Positions 1 through 10,676 are shown, numbered from the stretch's first letter. The stretch is DNA of 56,204 bases from Nostoc sp. 106C (GCF_002154725.1 NZ_MTAW01000060.1:1-56204), one strand, 5' to 3'. Notes: generated by a model not told the origin, from the letters alone. Numbers and translations: made by a program.

Positions 1-247
1 ATTTTACATTCGCTTATCTTAGTGCCATTCGGTTTCGTTCCTCAACCCAACCTACATCCACATCATATTTTTTGTGAAATGGTATCATAAGGTTTTAATT
101 TTATTAGTATCTCTACTATTAAGTACAACATTTCTCACTTAACTCTTATTTAATTTTAGCCAAAACACCGTATTTTATCAAATTTAGTAGCTTTTATTGT
201 TGGCGGTTCACCCAAATTATTAATAATCAATAATTATGTTCTTCTAT

Positions 248-466
248 TTATTTAAAAATTTCTGTTAATTCAGGTTGGTTCTTCCAAGCCCCAAATAATT
301 GATTGAGTTTTGCTGGTCTCTCTACTTCTTTTAACGGTTGTTTTGGTTCTGTAATTAAATTTTCAATAAATTCTAAGTCTACTATGATTTCTGTGCCATC
401 TGGAATATTATGAAGTTGTTCTAATATTTCAATATTTTGACCACATTTTATGCCTTTAACCTTCAT
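248..466 (-). CDS. Small hypothetical protein (72 aa)
   Basis: A 72-residue acidic, soluble protein with no signal peptide or membrane segment. It starts at an ATG preceded by a clear AAGGAG ribosome binding site, which supports real translation. It ends about 70 bases upstream of the 3' end of a decayed Uma2-type gene on the same strand. In cyanobacteria, small proteins of this kind often sit next to Uma2-family nuclease genes, so it may be a surviving partner of that broken gene; this is inference from position only. I do not recognise a domain and assign no function. Confidence 0.6.
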   Translation of the reverse strand: MKVKGIKCGQNIEILEQLHNIPDGTEIIVDLEFIENLITEPKQPLKEVERPAKLNQLFGAWKNQPELTEIFK

Positions 467-537
467 GTTTAATTATCTCCTTATTAGTTAATTAATGACT
501 AATTGCTGTTAACTGATAACTTCAATTATCAACAAAA

Positions 538-960
538 TTAAAGTTGATTTGGGTCAATTCCTTGCTGTTGTAATCTGGCTAATAAATTTTGCAATTGTTC
601 TTCTGGGGTTTGGTATCTATTGCCATTTTCATCATACCAAAACAGCCATTCTCTTGTTCTTCCTTGATAAGTACCCTGTTCGCTTCCAATACCTAAACCA
701 ATTTCGGGCATCTAAGTTTTATCCCCTGGTTGTAAAATATATTTACCTTCAACTAAGCGATAAACTTCTAAACGTTGGCGTTTACGACGTAACCGTGTTG
801 GTGCATAAATGACATAATACAAAATGCCTAATTCGGCCTAATCGATTTTTTTCTGTTCATATTCGCCGTTGTAAGTTTGAGAAACAACTTCCAAAGCTAA
901 AATTGGTGGAATTATCATCTTCTTCCCAAAAAACATAGCTGGAACATCCAGGTTCATCAG
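538..960 (-). pseudogene. Uma2 family endonuclease, decayed remnant
   Basis: Read on the minus strand, this stretch encodes the C-terminal half of a Uma2-family (DUF820, PD-(D/E)XK-like) protein, ending in the family's usual LQQQGIDPNQL tail. The reading frame is broken three times. An in-frame TAG stands just before MPEIGLGIG where a Trp codon is expected. A second TAG follows KKID where a Tyr codon is expected. A frameshift lies near 920, between the VFWEEDD and PPILALEVVSQTYNGEYEQ segments. The N-terminal half is missing upstream of about 960. The stretch is therefore a pseudogene. The plus-strand reading frame at 549-812 is its antisense shadow. Confidence 0.8.
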
Positions 961-1102
961 TCAACAATCAATAACTGAGTGTTTTTAAAGATACACTTAA
1001 TTCAATTGATTAATTCTATACAGAATTATGATGTTCTGGCACGGTTTAAAGTCACAAACGACAAAAGGTCTTTGGATAGTTGTCATAAAACTCGTGCTAA
1101 TG

Positions 1103-4100
1103 TCATACGCCAATCAACTCTAGTAACGCCTCTGTAGATATCTTGCCACTGATATCAGTACCTTCAAGCAAGCTATCTGCCAAATCTCGCTTGTGCTGAT
1201 GCAAGTCTACAATCTTATCTTCAATAGTATCTTTCGCTACTAGTCGATAGATAGTCACCGGGCGTTGTTGTCCAATGCGATGGGCACGGTCTGAGGCTTG
1301 GTCTTCTACAGCGGGATTCCACCAAGGGTCCATGTGGATGACGTAATCAGCAGCGGTGAGATTGAGTCCCGTACCGCCCGCCTTGAGGCTAATCAAAAAT
1401 ACATCACCTGACCCAGCCTGGAAAGCATCCACCCGTTTTTTGCGCTCTGGAGCGGGGGTACTGCCATCTAAATATTGATAATTAATACCTTGCTTATCCA
1501 GATAATCGCGTATGATATGCAAATGGTCAACAAACTGGCTAAACACAAGAGCCTTATGACGATTCTCTAGTAAATCCCCCAGCACCTCAGCAAAAAGTTG
1601 CAGTTTCGAGCTAGATAGGTCAGTATCAGGCATAACGAGGCTGGGATTACAGCAAGCCCGGCGCAGTCTCATAATTTCTGCCAGCACTTGCAGATGTTTA
1701 TGACCAGCAGTTGCCTCACTTTCGGTCAGTTTAGATATTGCCTCACGGCGCAACGCTTCATAGAACGCCATTTCCTCCCGACTCAACTCTACGTGCAACA
1801 GAATTTCGGTGCGGGAGGGCAATTCTTCTAGCACCTGATTTTTCGTGCGTCGCAACAAAAATGGTTGAATGAGTTTTTTGAGTTTACTGCGTACTTGTTT
1901 ATCCTGGAATTTCTCAATGGGGATAGCAAAGCGTTGATTGAAACTTTCAAAGGAACCCAGTAACCCAGGATTGATAAAGCGGAACAAATTCCACAGTTCG
2001 CCGAGGTGATTTTCAATCGGAGTCCCGGTGGTAATTAGTTTGAAACCACCTTTGAGGTTCATCGCTGCTTGGGAACGTTTGGTGGTCATATTTTTGATTG
2101 CCTGAGCTTCATCCAGCACAATCGTTTGCCACTGCACCTGGGAGAGCATTTGCGATACTTCTTCTTGCTGCAACAGACCGTAGCTGCACACCAGCATATC
2201 AAACGGTTGTAAGTTTTTGAGTAGTTGCTGGCGATCGCCACTGCCAAATTGCACGATATTCAAAGTAGGAGCGAATCTTTGTGCCTCACTCACCCAATTC
2301 ATGCAGACTGAAGTGGGAGCAACAATCAGGGTTGCACCCTCATGGGCGCGCATCAAGATGACAGCCAATGCCTGCACGGTCTTACCGAGTCCCATTTGGT
2401 CTGCTAAACAAGCTCCCACACCCCAATGTGCCAGCCGCGCCATCCAGTTAAATCCTTCCATCTGGTAGTCGCGCAGTTCTGCTTGAAATGTTGAGGGGAG
2501 TTCCGGTTGCAGGCTTTGCACCTCCTTCAAACGCTGGATGTGCGCTTTCCAGTGTTTATCTGCTTTTACCTTGCCTACCTCATCCACAAAATCCTCTAAG
2601 CCTAATGTTGCTAAGGGGTGAAAGCGGATACCTTTACTGTGCTTTTCCGAAAACGTCCGCAATTCATCAAGGCGTTTGCGAAATGCTTGGGTTAAAGCCA
2701 GGAATTGACCGTCCCCCAGGGGAATAAAACGGCTAGGAGTTTTATCCAAGAGTTCTAGTAGTTGCTGCATATCCAGCACTAGGTCTTTATCCAATTTCAA
2801 CTCGCCAGTAGCAGCAAACCAGTCCTGCTGGCGTTGAATGGACATCTGAAAATCTTTGAGGTCTGCTTGGTGCTTGACACGTAGTTTTTCTCCTTCCGGC
2901 CATTCCAGTACTACAGTATCCCCTAATGCTTGCAGTTCTAGTAGCAGTTCCAAACAGTCTTCTGGGTCTTCTATGAGCCATTCCCTATCTTGTTCTTCAG
3001 CACGAGTTAAGGTAGGACAGGCATTGATTGCGGCATTGGCAAGTTGCTTTTCTTCCTGTAAATTGCGTCTGGTTTGCAGCCTTTTACCTTCTATCTCTGC
3101 AATTACAGTTTCACCACCCGTACCTGGACGGTAGTAGGGGCCACCTTGTTCAAAGGGGCGAGACAGTAAGGATACTTTTAATCCAGCATTGGCAGGTAAC
3201 AGGTGAATGTGGGGTATAGTCTGGGCTGGTACTTCCTCTGCTCCCTCCAATCCACCACCAATATCAGAATGCACTGTGACGATGCCAGAGACAGCATTGA
3301 TGGCTGCTAAGACTTGCTTTTCAGCAGTGGCGGGGACGTTAAGCCGATTTTCCTTGCCGATAATCTCAGCGATGCGTCGGTGTTCGGCAGTAATTTCAAT
3401 TACCTTGATGCGGGTTGGGGTTTCCTTAATAGTGAGGATATTCTGTGAAACCTCTAGTTTGGGAGAAAATTCCAAGCTGAGACGACCTTGTTTCCCTTTT
3501 TTAACAATTAGTTCTGGTTCTCCTTTGACTATTTCTACACGGATGGTGGGTGCATCTTCCCAAAAAACCAAGGGGTGTCCAATTAACGCAGAGATGGCTT
3601 TGGGGCTGAAGGTATACTCAACTTTGCCACGATATCCATAATCGTAGGAAGTAAATGTTTCGATGCAGCCACATACTCTCAGATCCTGGGATGTAAGATA
3701 ATCAAGCTCACCCAAATTTCCGCTCAGGCGCTTGATGGCTATGGGACGGCCTTTACTCCACTCGCCTTTGGCATTAACCTTTTGTTCGCGGGGTTGCAAA
3801 ATGCATTTGCTGGGATAGTAAGTAATAAACCATGCCAAGCGTAGTTCTGCTTGAGCTTTTACAGGTGTTGGCGATGCTTTCTGAAGATTCGCTAGTGCAT
3901 TTAAGCACATTTCCCAAGGTTCTTGTGGCTGCATCAAGTCAACGATGCTGTCTATGCCAATATCTTCGCGCAGGATTTCTGCCTGGGTTTCATAACTGCT
4001 GTTTGGTTTGAGTCGGGATAGGAGTTCTGTACTCTCCATTGCCAACCAGTGATAACCAGATGCAACAGCTTGTTGGTAAAATTCCTCTAACAACCTAGGC

Positions 4101-5320
4101 AAGTGCTTTTTGGCTCTATCGGCATCTACCCAGTAATGACAAAGAGCGAAAAATAGTGTTTCTAGGCTGTTGTGTTCTTCAGGGAACAGGATGCGGTTGC
4201 TGATGATGAATTCTTTTTGCGCGATATCGCCCAATTGGACTTGCAGCAGAATTTTTAACTGGGCATAAATGGGTCTGAGCCAATGGTCTGATTGACGTGC
4301 CAGTAAACTGGTGGAATCAAGTGCTTCCTGGAGACTTTCCCGCGAACCATCTTTGATTAGTGCCAAGATAAAAAATAAGCCGCCCATAGTGCTAAAATAC
4401 ACCTGACGCTTGCCTGTGGCTTTTTTGATGGCTTTGAGACCAGCAGTGTAATTTGCGATCGCTTGCTGATTATCGCCGCGTAAAAAATTCAACCAACCTC
4501 TGTATACAAGGCTATTATCTCGATAATCGTCGGATATGCAATCTAAACTCTCCTCTGCTTCTTGAATACAACCCCGTAGTAGTAGTTGTTCTGTCAAAAC
4601 TATGTGCAAGTAATCTGAGTCATGTCCACCTTCTGTAGCGCATTCTTCTTGCAGTAAGGTAAAGGCTTCATCTGCGGGAGAACATTTCAACGCGGCATTG
4701 ATGAGGATGATTGATATGCAGTTGTCATATAATTCCTGTGGCAGGGTGCGAAACCAATCCGCATCAAATGGGTTAGTGCAAATCTGCTCGAAGATATTTT
4801 CGATAGATATCTTGTCGTCGTTGTAATTGTATCTGTTATAGTCTTCAATTTGTTTATTAATGTAACTGAGGTTCTGACTGTAAAGACCAATCCGGATTTC
4901 TCGAATAAATTGGCGAGCGCTTTGGAAATACAGTGGCCCATCTTGCCAACGACTCTTGACTTTTAGCTTGTCTTGCACTGCTTTGACCATGACTTCAAAA
5001 CAGCCAGCTTTTACTGCCGAGCGAGTAGCAATCTCTACCAGTAATGGATGACACTGAGGCCCCTGTCCTTGTCCTTGAATCAGCAAACCTGCTGTTAGTA
5101 ATCCCTCTATATAAGGTTTTAAGGTGGAGCTAATTAAATATTTGTAATTGGTATCACGCGCACCGATGTAGTTCAAACATTCTAGAAACGAAGTTCTGTT
5201 AACAGGTTCGTAAATTACTGAGAATAATTGGACAATTTTTTGCTCTAGGGGTGGTAGCTGGGAGTATGCTTGGGCGAGTTGCGCTTGTAGTTTTTGCCGA
5301 TCAACCTCAAAAGCGTTCAT
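1103..5320 (-). CDS. SNF2-family DEAD/DEAH-type helicase
   Basis: A very large SNF2/Rad54-family ATPase of about 1405 residues. The C-terminal ~450 residues hold both RecA-like lobes: motif I MGLGKT (around residue 980), the Walker B variant DEAQ, the TGTPIEN motif III, and in the second lobe the VFSQF, GGTGLNLTAAD and DRAHRIGQ motifs. The N-terminal ~900 residues are helical and repetitive and resemble no family I can name; bacterial SNF2 proteins often carry such family-specific regions. The enzyme probably uses ATP to move on double-stranded DNA and remodel bound proteins. The open frame extends to a GTG at 5362, but I prefer the ATG at 5320 (MNAFEVDRQ); neither has a strong Shine-Dalgarno. 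It is transcribed alone, away from the CHAT-CHASE2 gene by about 375 bases. Confidence 0.9.
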   Translation of the reverse strand: MNAFEVDRQKLQAQLAQAYSQLPPLEQKIVQLFSVIYEPVNRTSFLECLNYIGARDTNYKYLISSTLKPYIEGLLTAGLLIQGQGQGPQCHPLLVEIATRSAVKAGCFEVMVKAVQDKLKVKSRWQDGPLYFQSARQFIREIRIGLYSQNLSYINKQIEDYNRYNYNDDKISIENIFEQICTNPFDADWFRTLPQELYDNCISIILINAALKCSPADEAFTLLQEECATEGGHDSDYLHIVLTEQLLLRGCIQEAEESLDCISDDYRDNSLVYRGWLNFLRGDNQQAIANYTAGLKAIKKATGKRQVYFSTMGGLFFILALIKDGSRESLQEALDSTSLLARQSDHWLRPIYAQLKILLQVQLGDIAQKEFIISNRILFPEEHNSLETLFFALCHYWVDADRAKKHLPRLLEEFYQQAVASGYHWLAMESTELLSRLKPNSSYETQAEILREDIGIDSIVDLMQPQEPWEMCLNALANLQKASPTPVKAQAELRLAWFITYYPSKCILQPREQKVNAKGEWSKGRPIAIKRLSGNLGELDYLTSQDLRVCGCIETFTSYDYGYRGKVEYTFSPKAISALIGHPLVFWEDAPTIRVEIVKGEPELIVKKGKQGRLSLEFSPKLEVSQNILTIKETPTRIKVIEITAEHRRIAEIIGKENRLNVPATAEKQVLAAINAVSGIVTVHSDIGGGLEGAEEVPAQTIPHIHLLPANAGLKVSLLSRPFEQGGPYYRPGTGGETVIAEIEGKRLQTRRNLQEEKQLANAAINACPTLTRAEEQDREWLIEDPEDCLELLLELQALGDTVVLEWPEGEKLRVKHQADLKDFQMSIQRQQDWFAATGELKLDKDLVLDMQQLLELLDKTPSRFIPLGDGQFLALTQAFRKRLDELRTFSEKHSKGIRFHPLATLGLEDFVDEVGKVKADKHWKAHIQRLKEVQSLQPELPSTFQAELRDYQMEGFNWMARLAHWGVGACLADQMGLGKTVQALAVILMRAHEGATLIVAPTSVCMNWVSEAQRFAPTLNIVQFGSGDRQQLLKNLQPFDMLVCSYGLLQQEEVSQMLSQVQWQTIVLDEAQAIKNMTTKRSQAAMNLKGGFKLITTGTPIENHLGELWNLFRFINPGLLGSFESFNQRFAIPIEKFQDKQVRSKLKKLIQPFLLRRTKNQVLEELPSRTEILLHVELSREEMAFYEALRREAISKLTESEATAGHKHLQVLAEIMRLRRACCNPSLVMPDTDLSSSKLQLFAEVLGDLLENRHKALVFSQFVDHLHIIRDYLDKQGINYQYLDGSTPAPERKKRVDAFQAGSGDVFLISLKAGGTGLNLTAADYVIHMDPWWNPAVEDQASDRAHRIGQQRPVTIYRLVAKDTIEDKIVDLHQHKRDLADSLLEGTDISGKISTEALLELIGV

Positions 5321-5694
5321 GGTTCTGATTGGGCGCGTTATATCCACTAATAATTTTCGCACCGTTCGGTATTTTATATTTAGAACGTACCAGTTGTTCT
5401 TAGGCGATCACGCTTCACGCTGCCTGTATATAGGAAAATAGCATTGCTTGTTACCTTGAGCACGCTATTGTAATTACTTTATCCTATATGCTGTGCTGTC
5501 TTTTAAACCTTTTACCAGTAAGCTTTTCAAGACTTAACGGGAAAGGTCAGGAGGTGAATTGAGAAGATTTTGACTTTGTTGTAGCTTTTATCTGTGGTAT
5601 TAGGCATTGTAACAGCGATAACATATCGAACAATGTGCTGCTTGTAAGTTGTGGTTGTGGAAGACAACAACTCTACTACAGAGCACCCTCTTTC
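5321..5694. other. Intergenic spacer, no gene seen
   Basis: About 370 bases between two minus-strand genes. It must hold the promoter of the SNF2 gene, but no convincing -35/-10 pair or terminator hairpin could be identified by eye. Confidence 0.4.
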
Positions 5695-8067
5695 TTAAGA
5701 CTCTTTTTTGAGCGAAGGTATTGCTAGTAGCTTAAATACTAATGTGCCACCATTAAATATGACTGCAACGATTGATGGAATTAACGGCAACCATACTCCT
5801 TGAGTTAAAAGCATAGTTGTACAAACTCCGTACAAAACTACTGCTATAGTAACTGTGGTGCCTATCTTTAGTAAGAGGGAACGCATCCGCCAAACGATCG
5901 CGCCAGTAACTAAACACGCTCCCCATATCCAAAGAATATCACCCCAGTAAGGCAAAACCCAAATAATTGGCCGTCTATCTAAAACAGCACTGATGATTTG
6001 GCTAGTCATATGTGCTTGAATCAACAGTCCTGGAGTTTCTTGATAAGGTTTTTGGACAACACTATAAGGAGTAGGAAAGCTATCTCTGAAACTTTGGGCT
6101 GTGACTCCAATTAGAATTACTTTGCCTTTGACAGCATCAGATTTGACAATACCACTTAATACATCTTGAACGCTAACTTGTTCAAACTTTGCCTGACGAT
6201 AATTTGTAAGTATTTGAATGCCACCTAAATCTACTCCTCCTACTCCTTGTTGATATGCGCCACTCAAACCTGCTGCTAATCGCTGGAATTTTTTCTCACC
6301 ATTTCGGGAATGAAAAATTACGGCATTATCAGTCAGTTCATAGGGAATATCTTCGGAAAATAAATAACGTGCTGCTAGTTGCAAGTTGAGAGAGAAAGGA
6401 GTTGCACAAACAGAAGCAGACTCCTGTTTCATGATTAAGATTTGACGGCGAATAACACCATCTGGATCGCGAATTGCATCAGTAAAACCTTGACGTTCTA
6501 TAGGAATTCCCACTGGTGGTTTAATGCCTTGAGGATCGTGTTCGCTATCTTTGCCTTTGCAAACAGCAATGACGTTCTCTTGATTTAACTGTGCGCTTAG
6601 TGGTGACTTTTGTAATTTTTCGTGGAAGTCGGGAATATCTCGATAGATATCTATACCAATAACTCGCGGCTGATATTTTTGTAATTTCTCAAGTAATTGA
6701 GCTAATTTGCGATCGGATATGGATTTTGGTCCGCGTGTAAGTTCTGAGAGATTTTGAATATCTTGTTCGCTAACTTCCACTACTAACAATCGCGGATCTT
6801 GTTCTTCTTGCGGACGCAAGCGCATGATACTATCAAAAGCTTGTAATTCTTGTGTTTGAAATCCTCCTAAAAATCGCACACCGATGATGGATGCAGCGAC
6901 AATGGTACTACTTAAAAGTACAGTTGCGATTGACTTTCTTACACTATAAATTGAGTGGACAGAAGCATGAGAATCGCCGCGTAATTCTGCCCAAGTTGTT
7001 GGCAGCGTTGTGGGATTTTGACAGATAACAGGCAACCAACTGGCGCAAGGAAAATCATTTTCCCATCCCTGAAGTCTTTCTCGTGCTTCTCGCACTGCTG
7101 TATAAAAAAATTTACCCCCGGCAAAAGCGACAAGAAAGTTTTTGAGAAACTCCTGTGCCACTAAATCTGGCACGGGTTCGCGCATGACAATAATTTGCGG
7201 AATGTTCAAATCGGCTAAATCCCTTGCCAAACCTATACCATCACAGGAATTGAAAATTGCTAGTTTTAAGCCGCGTGCGATCGCATTTTGTAGGGCATTC
7301 TTCAGTTGGGGAATTGTTAAACTTTCCGTTTGGTTGAGATAAATTTTGCCCGTATCTTCATCAGCATGACTAGAACTGTGTCCCGCAAAAAACAAGATAT
7401 CCCAATCGTGATTCCACAAATATCGGTCAACTTCCCGACGGGTTGGTTCCACAAGAAACTCAGTCTCGGCAGATTTTAACCCCTGTAGCAAAGTCCGGTC
7501 TTTTTCAATATCAATTCCTTGACTGTCACCCAAAATAGCGAGGATTTTTACCTTACCTGTGGGCTTTCGGGGTTGGTTGCGTGGGGGTTCATATTCGTGG
7601 GAACTTAATGCTACTTCCGCTTGCCGATAATCATCAAAAAAGTTCCATAGATGCCAAGGAAGTCGCTGAAGTAGAGGAATATTTGTTTCAAAAATTACTC
7701 TAATTGCATCATCTTTGTTGAGTAAAGTCCGTAATTGTTGGACTATATTTTGAAATGCTTCTGAGTTCAACCACTTATTTATATAGTGTTGTAATTGCTG
7801 GCAAACTTCACCAAATTCACTAACAGAAATATTAGTGACATCTTGTGAATGAATTTTAATCCGCACGCGCCACCCCAAACGTTGATGGAGTGCTGCATAA
7901 AGTAGCTGCCATCGGTGATATAGTTCGCTTAGTTCTGGTGCTGCTGGCAGAGATCCAGTAAATTTCATTGGATATTGTCGCTGACTGTCCCAAAATTGCG
8001 CAGTCACTACAGGGAATCCTTGCTGTAAATCACCCGCCAATAAGCTGAAGACGACTAGTTTGTTCAT
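5695..8067 (-). CDS. CHAT-CHASE2 membrane protein
   Basis: A 790-residue protein with an N-terminal CHAT (caspase-like) domain and a C-terminal CHASE2 sensor domain. The CHAT dyad is visible as His230 in FFAGHSSSH and Cys275 in FNSCDG, the usual His-Gly and Cys contexts for this clan. A membrane helix around residues 370-392 precedes the CHASE2 domain (about 400-690), and three or four further helices close the protein. The CHASE2 domain probably senses an extracytoplasmic signal and the cytoplasmic CHAT domain acts as a protease or scaffold; both roles are inferred from the families. The ATG at 8067 is preferred over the GTG three bases upstream because it follows an AGACGG-like site. It lies 19 bases after the DUF1822 gene and is likely co-transcribed with it and with the sigma factor gene. 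Confidence 0.85.
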   Translation of the reverse strand: MNKLVVFSLLAGDLQQGFPVVTAQFWDSQRQYPMKFTGSLPAAPELSELYHRWQLLYAALHQRLGWRVRIKIHSQDVTNISVSEFGEVCQQLQHYINKWLNSEAFQNIVQQLRTLLNKDDAIRVIFETNIPLLQRLPWHLWNFFDDYRQAEVALSSHEYEPPRNQPRKPTGKVKILAILGDSQGIDIEKDRTLLQGLKSAETEFLVEPTRREVDRYLWNHDWDILFFAGHSSSHADEDTGKIYLNQTESLTIPQLKNALQNAIARGLKLAIFNSCDGIGLARDLADLNIPQIIVMREPVPDLVAQEFLKNFLVAFAGGKFFYTAVREARERLQGWENDFPCASWLPVICQNPTTLPTTWAELRGDSHASVHSIYSVRKSIATVLLSSTIVAASIIGVRFLGGFQTQELQAFDSIMRLRPQEEQDPRLLVVEVSEQDIQNLSELTRGPKSISDRKLAQLLEKLQKYQPRVIGIDIYRDIPDFHEKLQKSPLSAQLNQENVIAVCKGKDSEHDPQGIKPPVGIPIERQGFTDAIRDPDGVIRRQILIMKQESASVCATPFSLNLQLAARYLFSEDIPYELTDNAVIFHSRNGEKKFQRLAAGLSGAYQQGVGGVDLGGIQILTNYRQAKFEQVSVQDVLSGIVKSDAVKGKVILIGVTAQSFRDSFPTPYSVVQKPYQETPGLLIQAHMTSQIISAVLDRRPIIWVLPYWGDILWIWGACLVTGAIVWRMRSLLLKIGTTVTIAVVLYGVCTTMLLTQGVWLPLIPSIVAVIFNGGTLVFKLLAIPSLKKES

Positions 8068-8086
8068 CACCGTCTTTAATTGATTG

Positions 8087-9304
8087 CTAAAAGATGAAAT
8101 TTTCCACGATCTGAAAGTTATTTAATCCTACTTGAATGCAAAAGTTTTCTCCCTGTTCCACATCAAAACGGGGCAGTTGGACAAAGTTATCTTGGCTTCT
8201 AGCTTGTACTTGCTGAAGCAAATCTCCAGACTCTGAAACTAAAGCTAACTTAATATTTTCCGGTAAATGAGATTCTCCAGCCGGAGGATGTAACTGCACT
8301 CGCACGCTAATTTGTCTATCTACCTCAGGTATGAGAGCCACGAGTAAAACTACAGTTTTGCGTTCTAGTTGTATTCCCAAATCAATCAACTTGGCTCGCT
8401 TGGCAGCAACATCTCTCAAACCGTAGCTACTCCTCAATCCTAAAGCAATATTGCTACTATTTGACCCAAAAAATGTTTCTAAAGCCTCCCAGGTTGATGA
8501 AAACCTTCCTTCTAACCACTGACTGAGATTAACTTTGATTTTGCCTTGTCGCCGATCGTATAATTGCTGTCGCCACGGTTGTTGTTCTAACAAGGCTCCC
8601 CAAACTGTAAATGGTAATGCTAGCCTGGAAAATGTGGCACTGGGATTACCTAACCGTTGTAAGAGGTTTTCTGCTTGGGTGTTTGATATTTCTGGTAACG
8701 ATGCAATCGCTTCTTGAGTTTCCTCTCCTCGACAAAATTGGTAAGTTAAAAAGAAGGCATTAATATCTTTGCTAATTTGCTGTGTCGGTAAGCAGTAGGT
8801 ACGATCAATAGAGTCATAATTCGCGTGCGATTTCACTTCCTGATGGGTGGTGTAACCCCAGACTCTTACCCAATCTTCATTTGGTTTGACTTGCACTGCT
8901 AAATAATAATCTGCTGCCCAACTTTTAATATCCACCCATTCTTGAGGAATTTCTAACTCGCGATCGTCAATTGCTTCGCTGGGAATTAATACTATCTTCT
9001 TACCACCGCACAAAATCGCCGTTCCATTGACAAATTCCCAAAAACTTGGCATATCTGCACTGCCATACCAAATTTTGGCGTCAGGAAAATATTCTTGTTT
9101 TACCCAGTCTAAAAAGACATCCAGACAAATTTGATTGAGATAAGCACACCAACGACTGCTAGGATTTGCATAAATTTGGCTATTTTGCCAAGAATGCGAT
9201 CGCAATAATGGTGATACCTCTAATAACAATTCCGTTGGTTCCGCAAAGGCAAATGTCATCCCTGATCCCTCAAACTGATGAAGTACTAAAGCTAGATTTT
9301 GCAT
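8087..9304 (-). CDS. DUF1822 family protein
   Basis: A 405-residue soluble protein of the cyanobacterial DUF1822 family, recognised by its N-terminal MTFAFAEPTELLLEVSP-like region, the central WGYTTHQEVK motif and the C-terminal region rich in short beta strands. Its biochemical function is unknown. The start codon lies inside the 3' end of the upstream sigma factor gene (35-base overlap), and the CHAT-CHASE2 gene follows closely, so the three are very probably translated from one message. In cyanobacteria DUF1822 genes recur beside sigma-like factors and CHAT proteins, which suggests a link in the same signalling chain; that role is inference. Confidence 0.8.
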   Translation of the reverse strand: MQNLALVLHQFEGSGMTFAFAEPTELLLEVSPLLRSHSWQNSQIYANPSSRWCAYLNQICLDVFLDWVKQEYFPDAKIWYGSADMPSFWEFVNGTAILCGGKKIVLIPSEAIDDRELEIPQEWVDIKSWAADYYLAVQVKPNEDWVRVWGYTTHQEVKSHANYDSIDRTYCLPTQQISKDINAFFLTYQFCRGEETQEAIASLPEISNTQAENLLQRLGNPSATFSRLALPFTVWGALLEQQPWRQQLYDRRQGKIKVNLSQWLEGRFSSTWEALETFFGSNSSNIALGLRSSYGLRDVAAKRAKLIDLGIQLERKTVVLLVALIPEVDRQISVRVQLHPPAGESHLPENIKLALVSESGDLLQQVQARSQDNFVQLPRFDVEQGENFCIQVGLNNFQIVENFIF

Positions 9305-10499
9305 AATTAATTCTCAACCACTCTTCCAAAGCTGCACTCATATCTTTTATTTGGTTGGAATTTACGGAAATATTCTCTGCTTTTTGACTCCAAGTAATTA
9401 ACGCCTCTAGTAAGGATTCTCTTCCTTTAAGCAACCGCCGGGAAACCGTAGGCTGGCTAATTTTCAACTCTTGGATAATTTGCTGTTGAGTCATTCCCTG
9501 TTGATAGTACAACTCAAGTATCTTCTGAGATTGAGAATCGAGCATTTTTAAAGCTGATAGCAGTACATCATTCATCTGCGATATTTGATTTCGTCGGTTT
9601 TGAACCTCTTCTTCGGCGAGAATATCAGCGATTAATGATTCAGAAGCCGGATCTTTGATATCCAATTCCTGATTTGAATCGTCATCTTGATTGTTTACAT
9701 ACAGGGAAGCAACGCTTGGGTAAAGATAATTCCGTACATAAATACTAGTTTTGGTTAGCCATTCCTCAATGACTACCGAGTTGCATTCCGAGGTTGGGAA
9801 AGCTAGCTGGCTGTGTCGTTCGCTATTGTAGAGATTGATAACATTTTCCCATAATTGGCGATCAGGTTCTGGCAGTTTTTGAATTCCTCCCGGTTGATTT
9901 TGCAGATATAGCATCCGGAAGCAAGTCCAAGCTAGGCGATATTGGCCTATTTGTGTAGGTGTCAAGCCAGCATTTTGCAGCGCTTCTAGTACCACTTTTT
10001 TACTCACCTTGCGTAACAAACCCCAGTTTGTACAAATATCGGCCTCTTTGCGTTGGCGCAGCATATCCTTCAATCTGCTGGGAAAAGCAATGCTAGCGTA
10101 GGTTTTTAAACTAGTGGATTTATCAGGGTTATACGCTTCTAAAATCGTTTCTAACTCTGCAATGCCCATTTGGAAGTAATCGCTTAATCCATGCTGGAAG
10201 ACAGCAAATTTTGCGATCGCTCTTTGGGCTGCCCAATAACAAGTTTCCTGCAAATAGGCGGATAAGTGTGCTTTTGCAAGATTACTTAACTGGGGATTTG
10301 AACGCCATATTTTATACCAATATAACGACCAAAAATTATCTGTAAACTTATTTGCCGAGTCTTGAGTTTTGGCAATCTCTGCCAAACTATTTTGCATACT
10401 TCGGCGCAACCTAGCGTCTGTTAGCCATTTGCTAAATCTATCTGCTTCTAATTGGGCAAAGGTAGAGAAAATTTCTGTAATTTCTAGACGAGTACGCAT
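9270..10499 (-). CDS. Sigma-70-like RNA polymerase sigma factor
   Basis: A 409-residue protein whose C-terminal part is a sigma region 4-like helix-turn-helix: LDSQSQKILELYYQQGMTQQ followed by ELKISQPTVSRRLLKGRESLL (about residues 310-365). The middle (about residues 100-200) is helical and includes a region 2-like stretch (KTYASIAFPSRLKDMLRQRKEADICTNW). It is longer than an ECF sigma factor and resembles the divergent cyanobacterial sigma-like proteins that accompany DUF1822 genes. It is first of a minus-strand trio with DUF1822 (35-base overlap) and CHAT-CHASE2. It probably directs polymerase to a small set of promoters, perhaps those of the adjacent surface-protein genes; the target set is a guess. 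Confidence 0.8.
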   Translation of the reverse strand: MRTRLEITEIFSTFAQLEADRFSKWLTDARLRRSMQNSLAEIAKTQDSANKFTDNFWSLYWYKIWRSNPQLSNLAKAHLSAYLQETCYWAAQRAIAKFAVFQHGLSDYFQMGIAELETILEAYNPDKSTSLKTYASIAFPSRLKDMLRQRKEADICTNWGLLRKVSKKVVLEALQNAGLTPTQIGQYRLAWTCFRMLYLQNQPGGIQKLPEPDRQLWENVINLYNSERHSQLAFPTSECNSVVIEEWLTKTSIYVRNYLYPSVASLYVNNQDDDSNQELDIKDPASESLIADILAEEEVQNRRNQISQMNDVLLSALKMLDSQSQKILELYYQQGMTQQQIIQELKISQPTVSRRLLKGRESLLEALITWSQKAENISVNSNQIKDMSAALEEWLRINYAKSSFSTSSV

Positions 10500-10676
10500 A
10501 GGCTACTTGTATATAATTTCAGTTAAAAAACTTAATTGAGTTCAACATATTTTAAAAATAATAAAATATTAAATTCAACCTCATCCATGAATTATTTATT
10601 TTATTGCATAGCTTGCTTACCCTAGAGTGAAGAAACGAATTAACAATCGCAAAATCTAGTTTTTTAATTTACAGTT

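Noticed and set aside
549-812. An 87-codon plus-strand frame with a hydrophobic start
   Set aside because: It is antisense to the Uma2 pseudogene, whose protein similarity lies on the minus strand.
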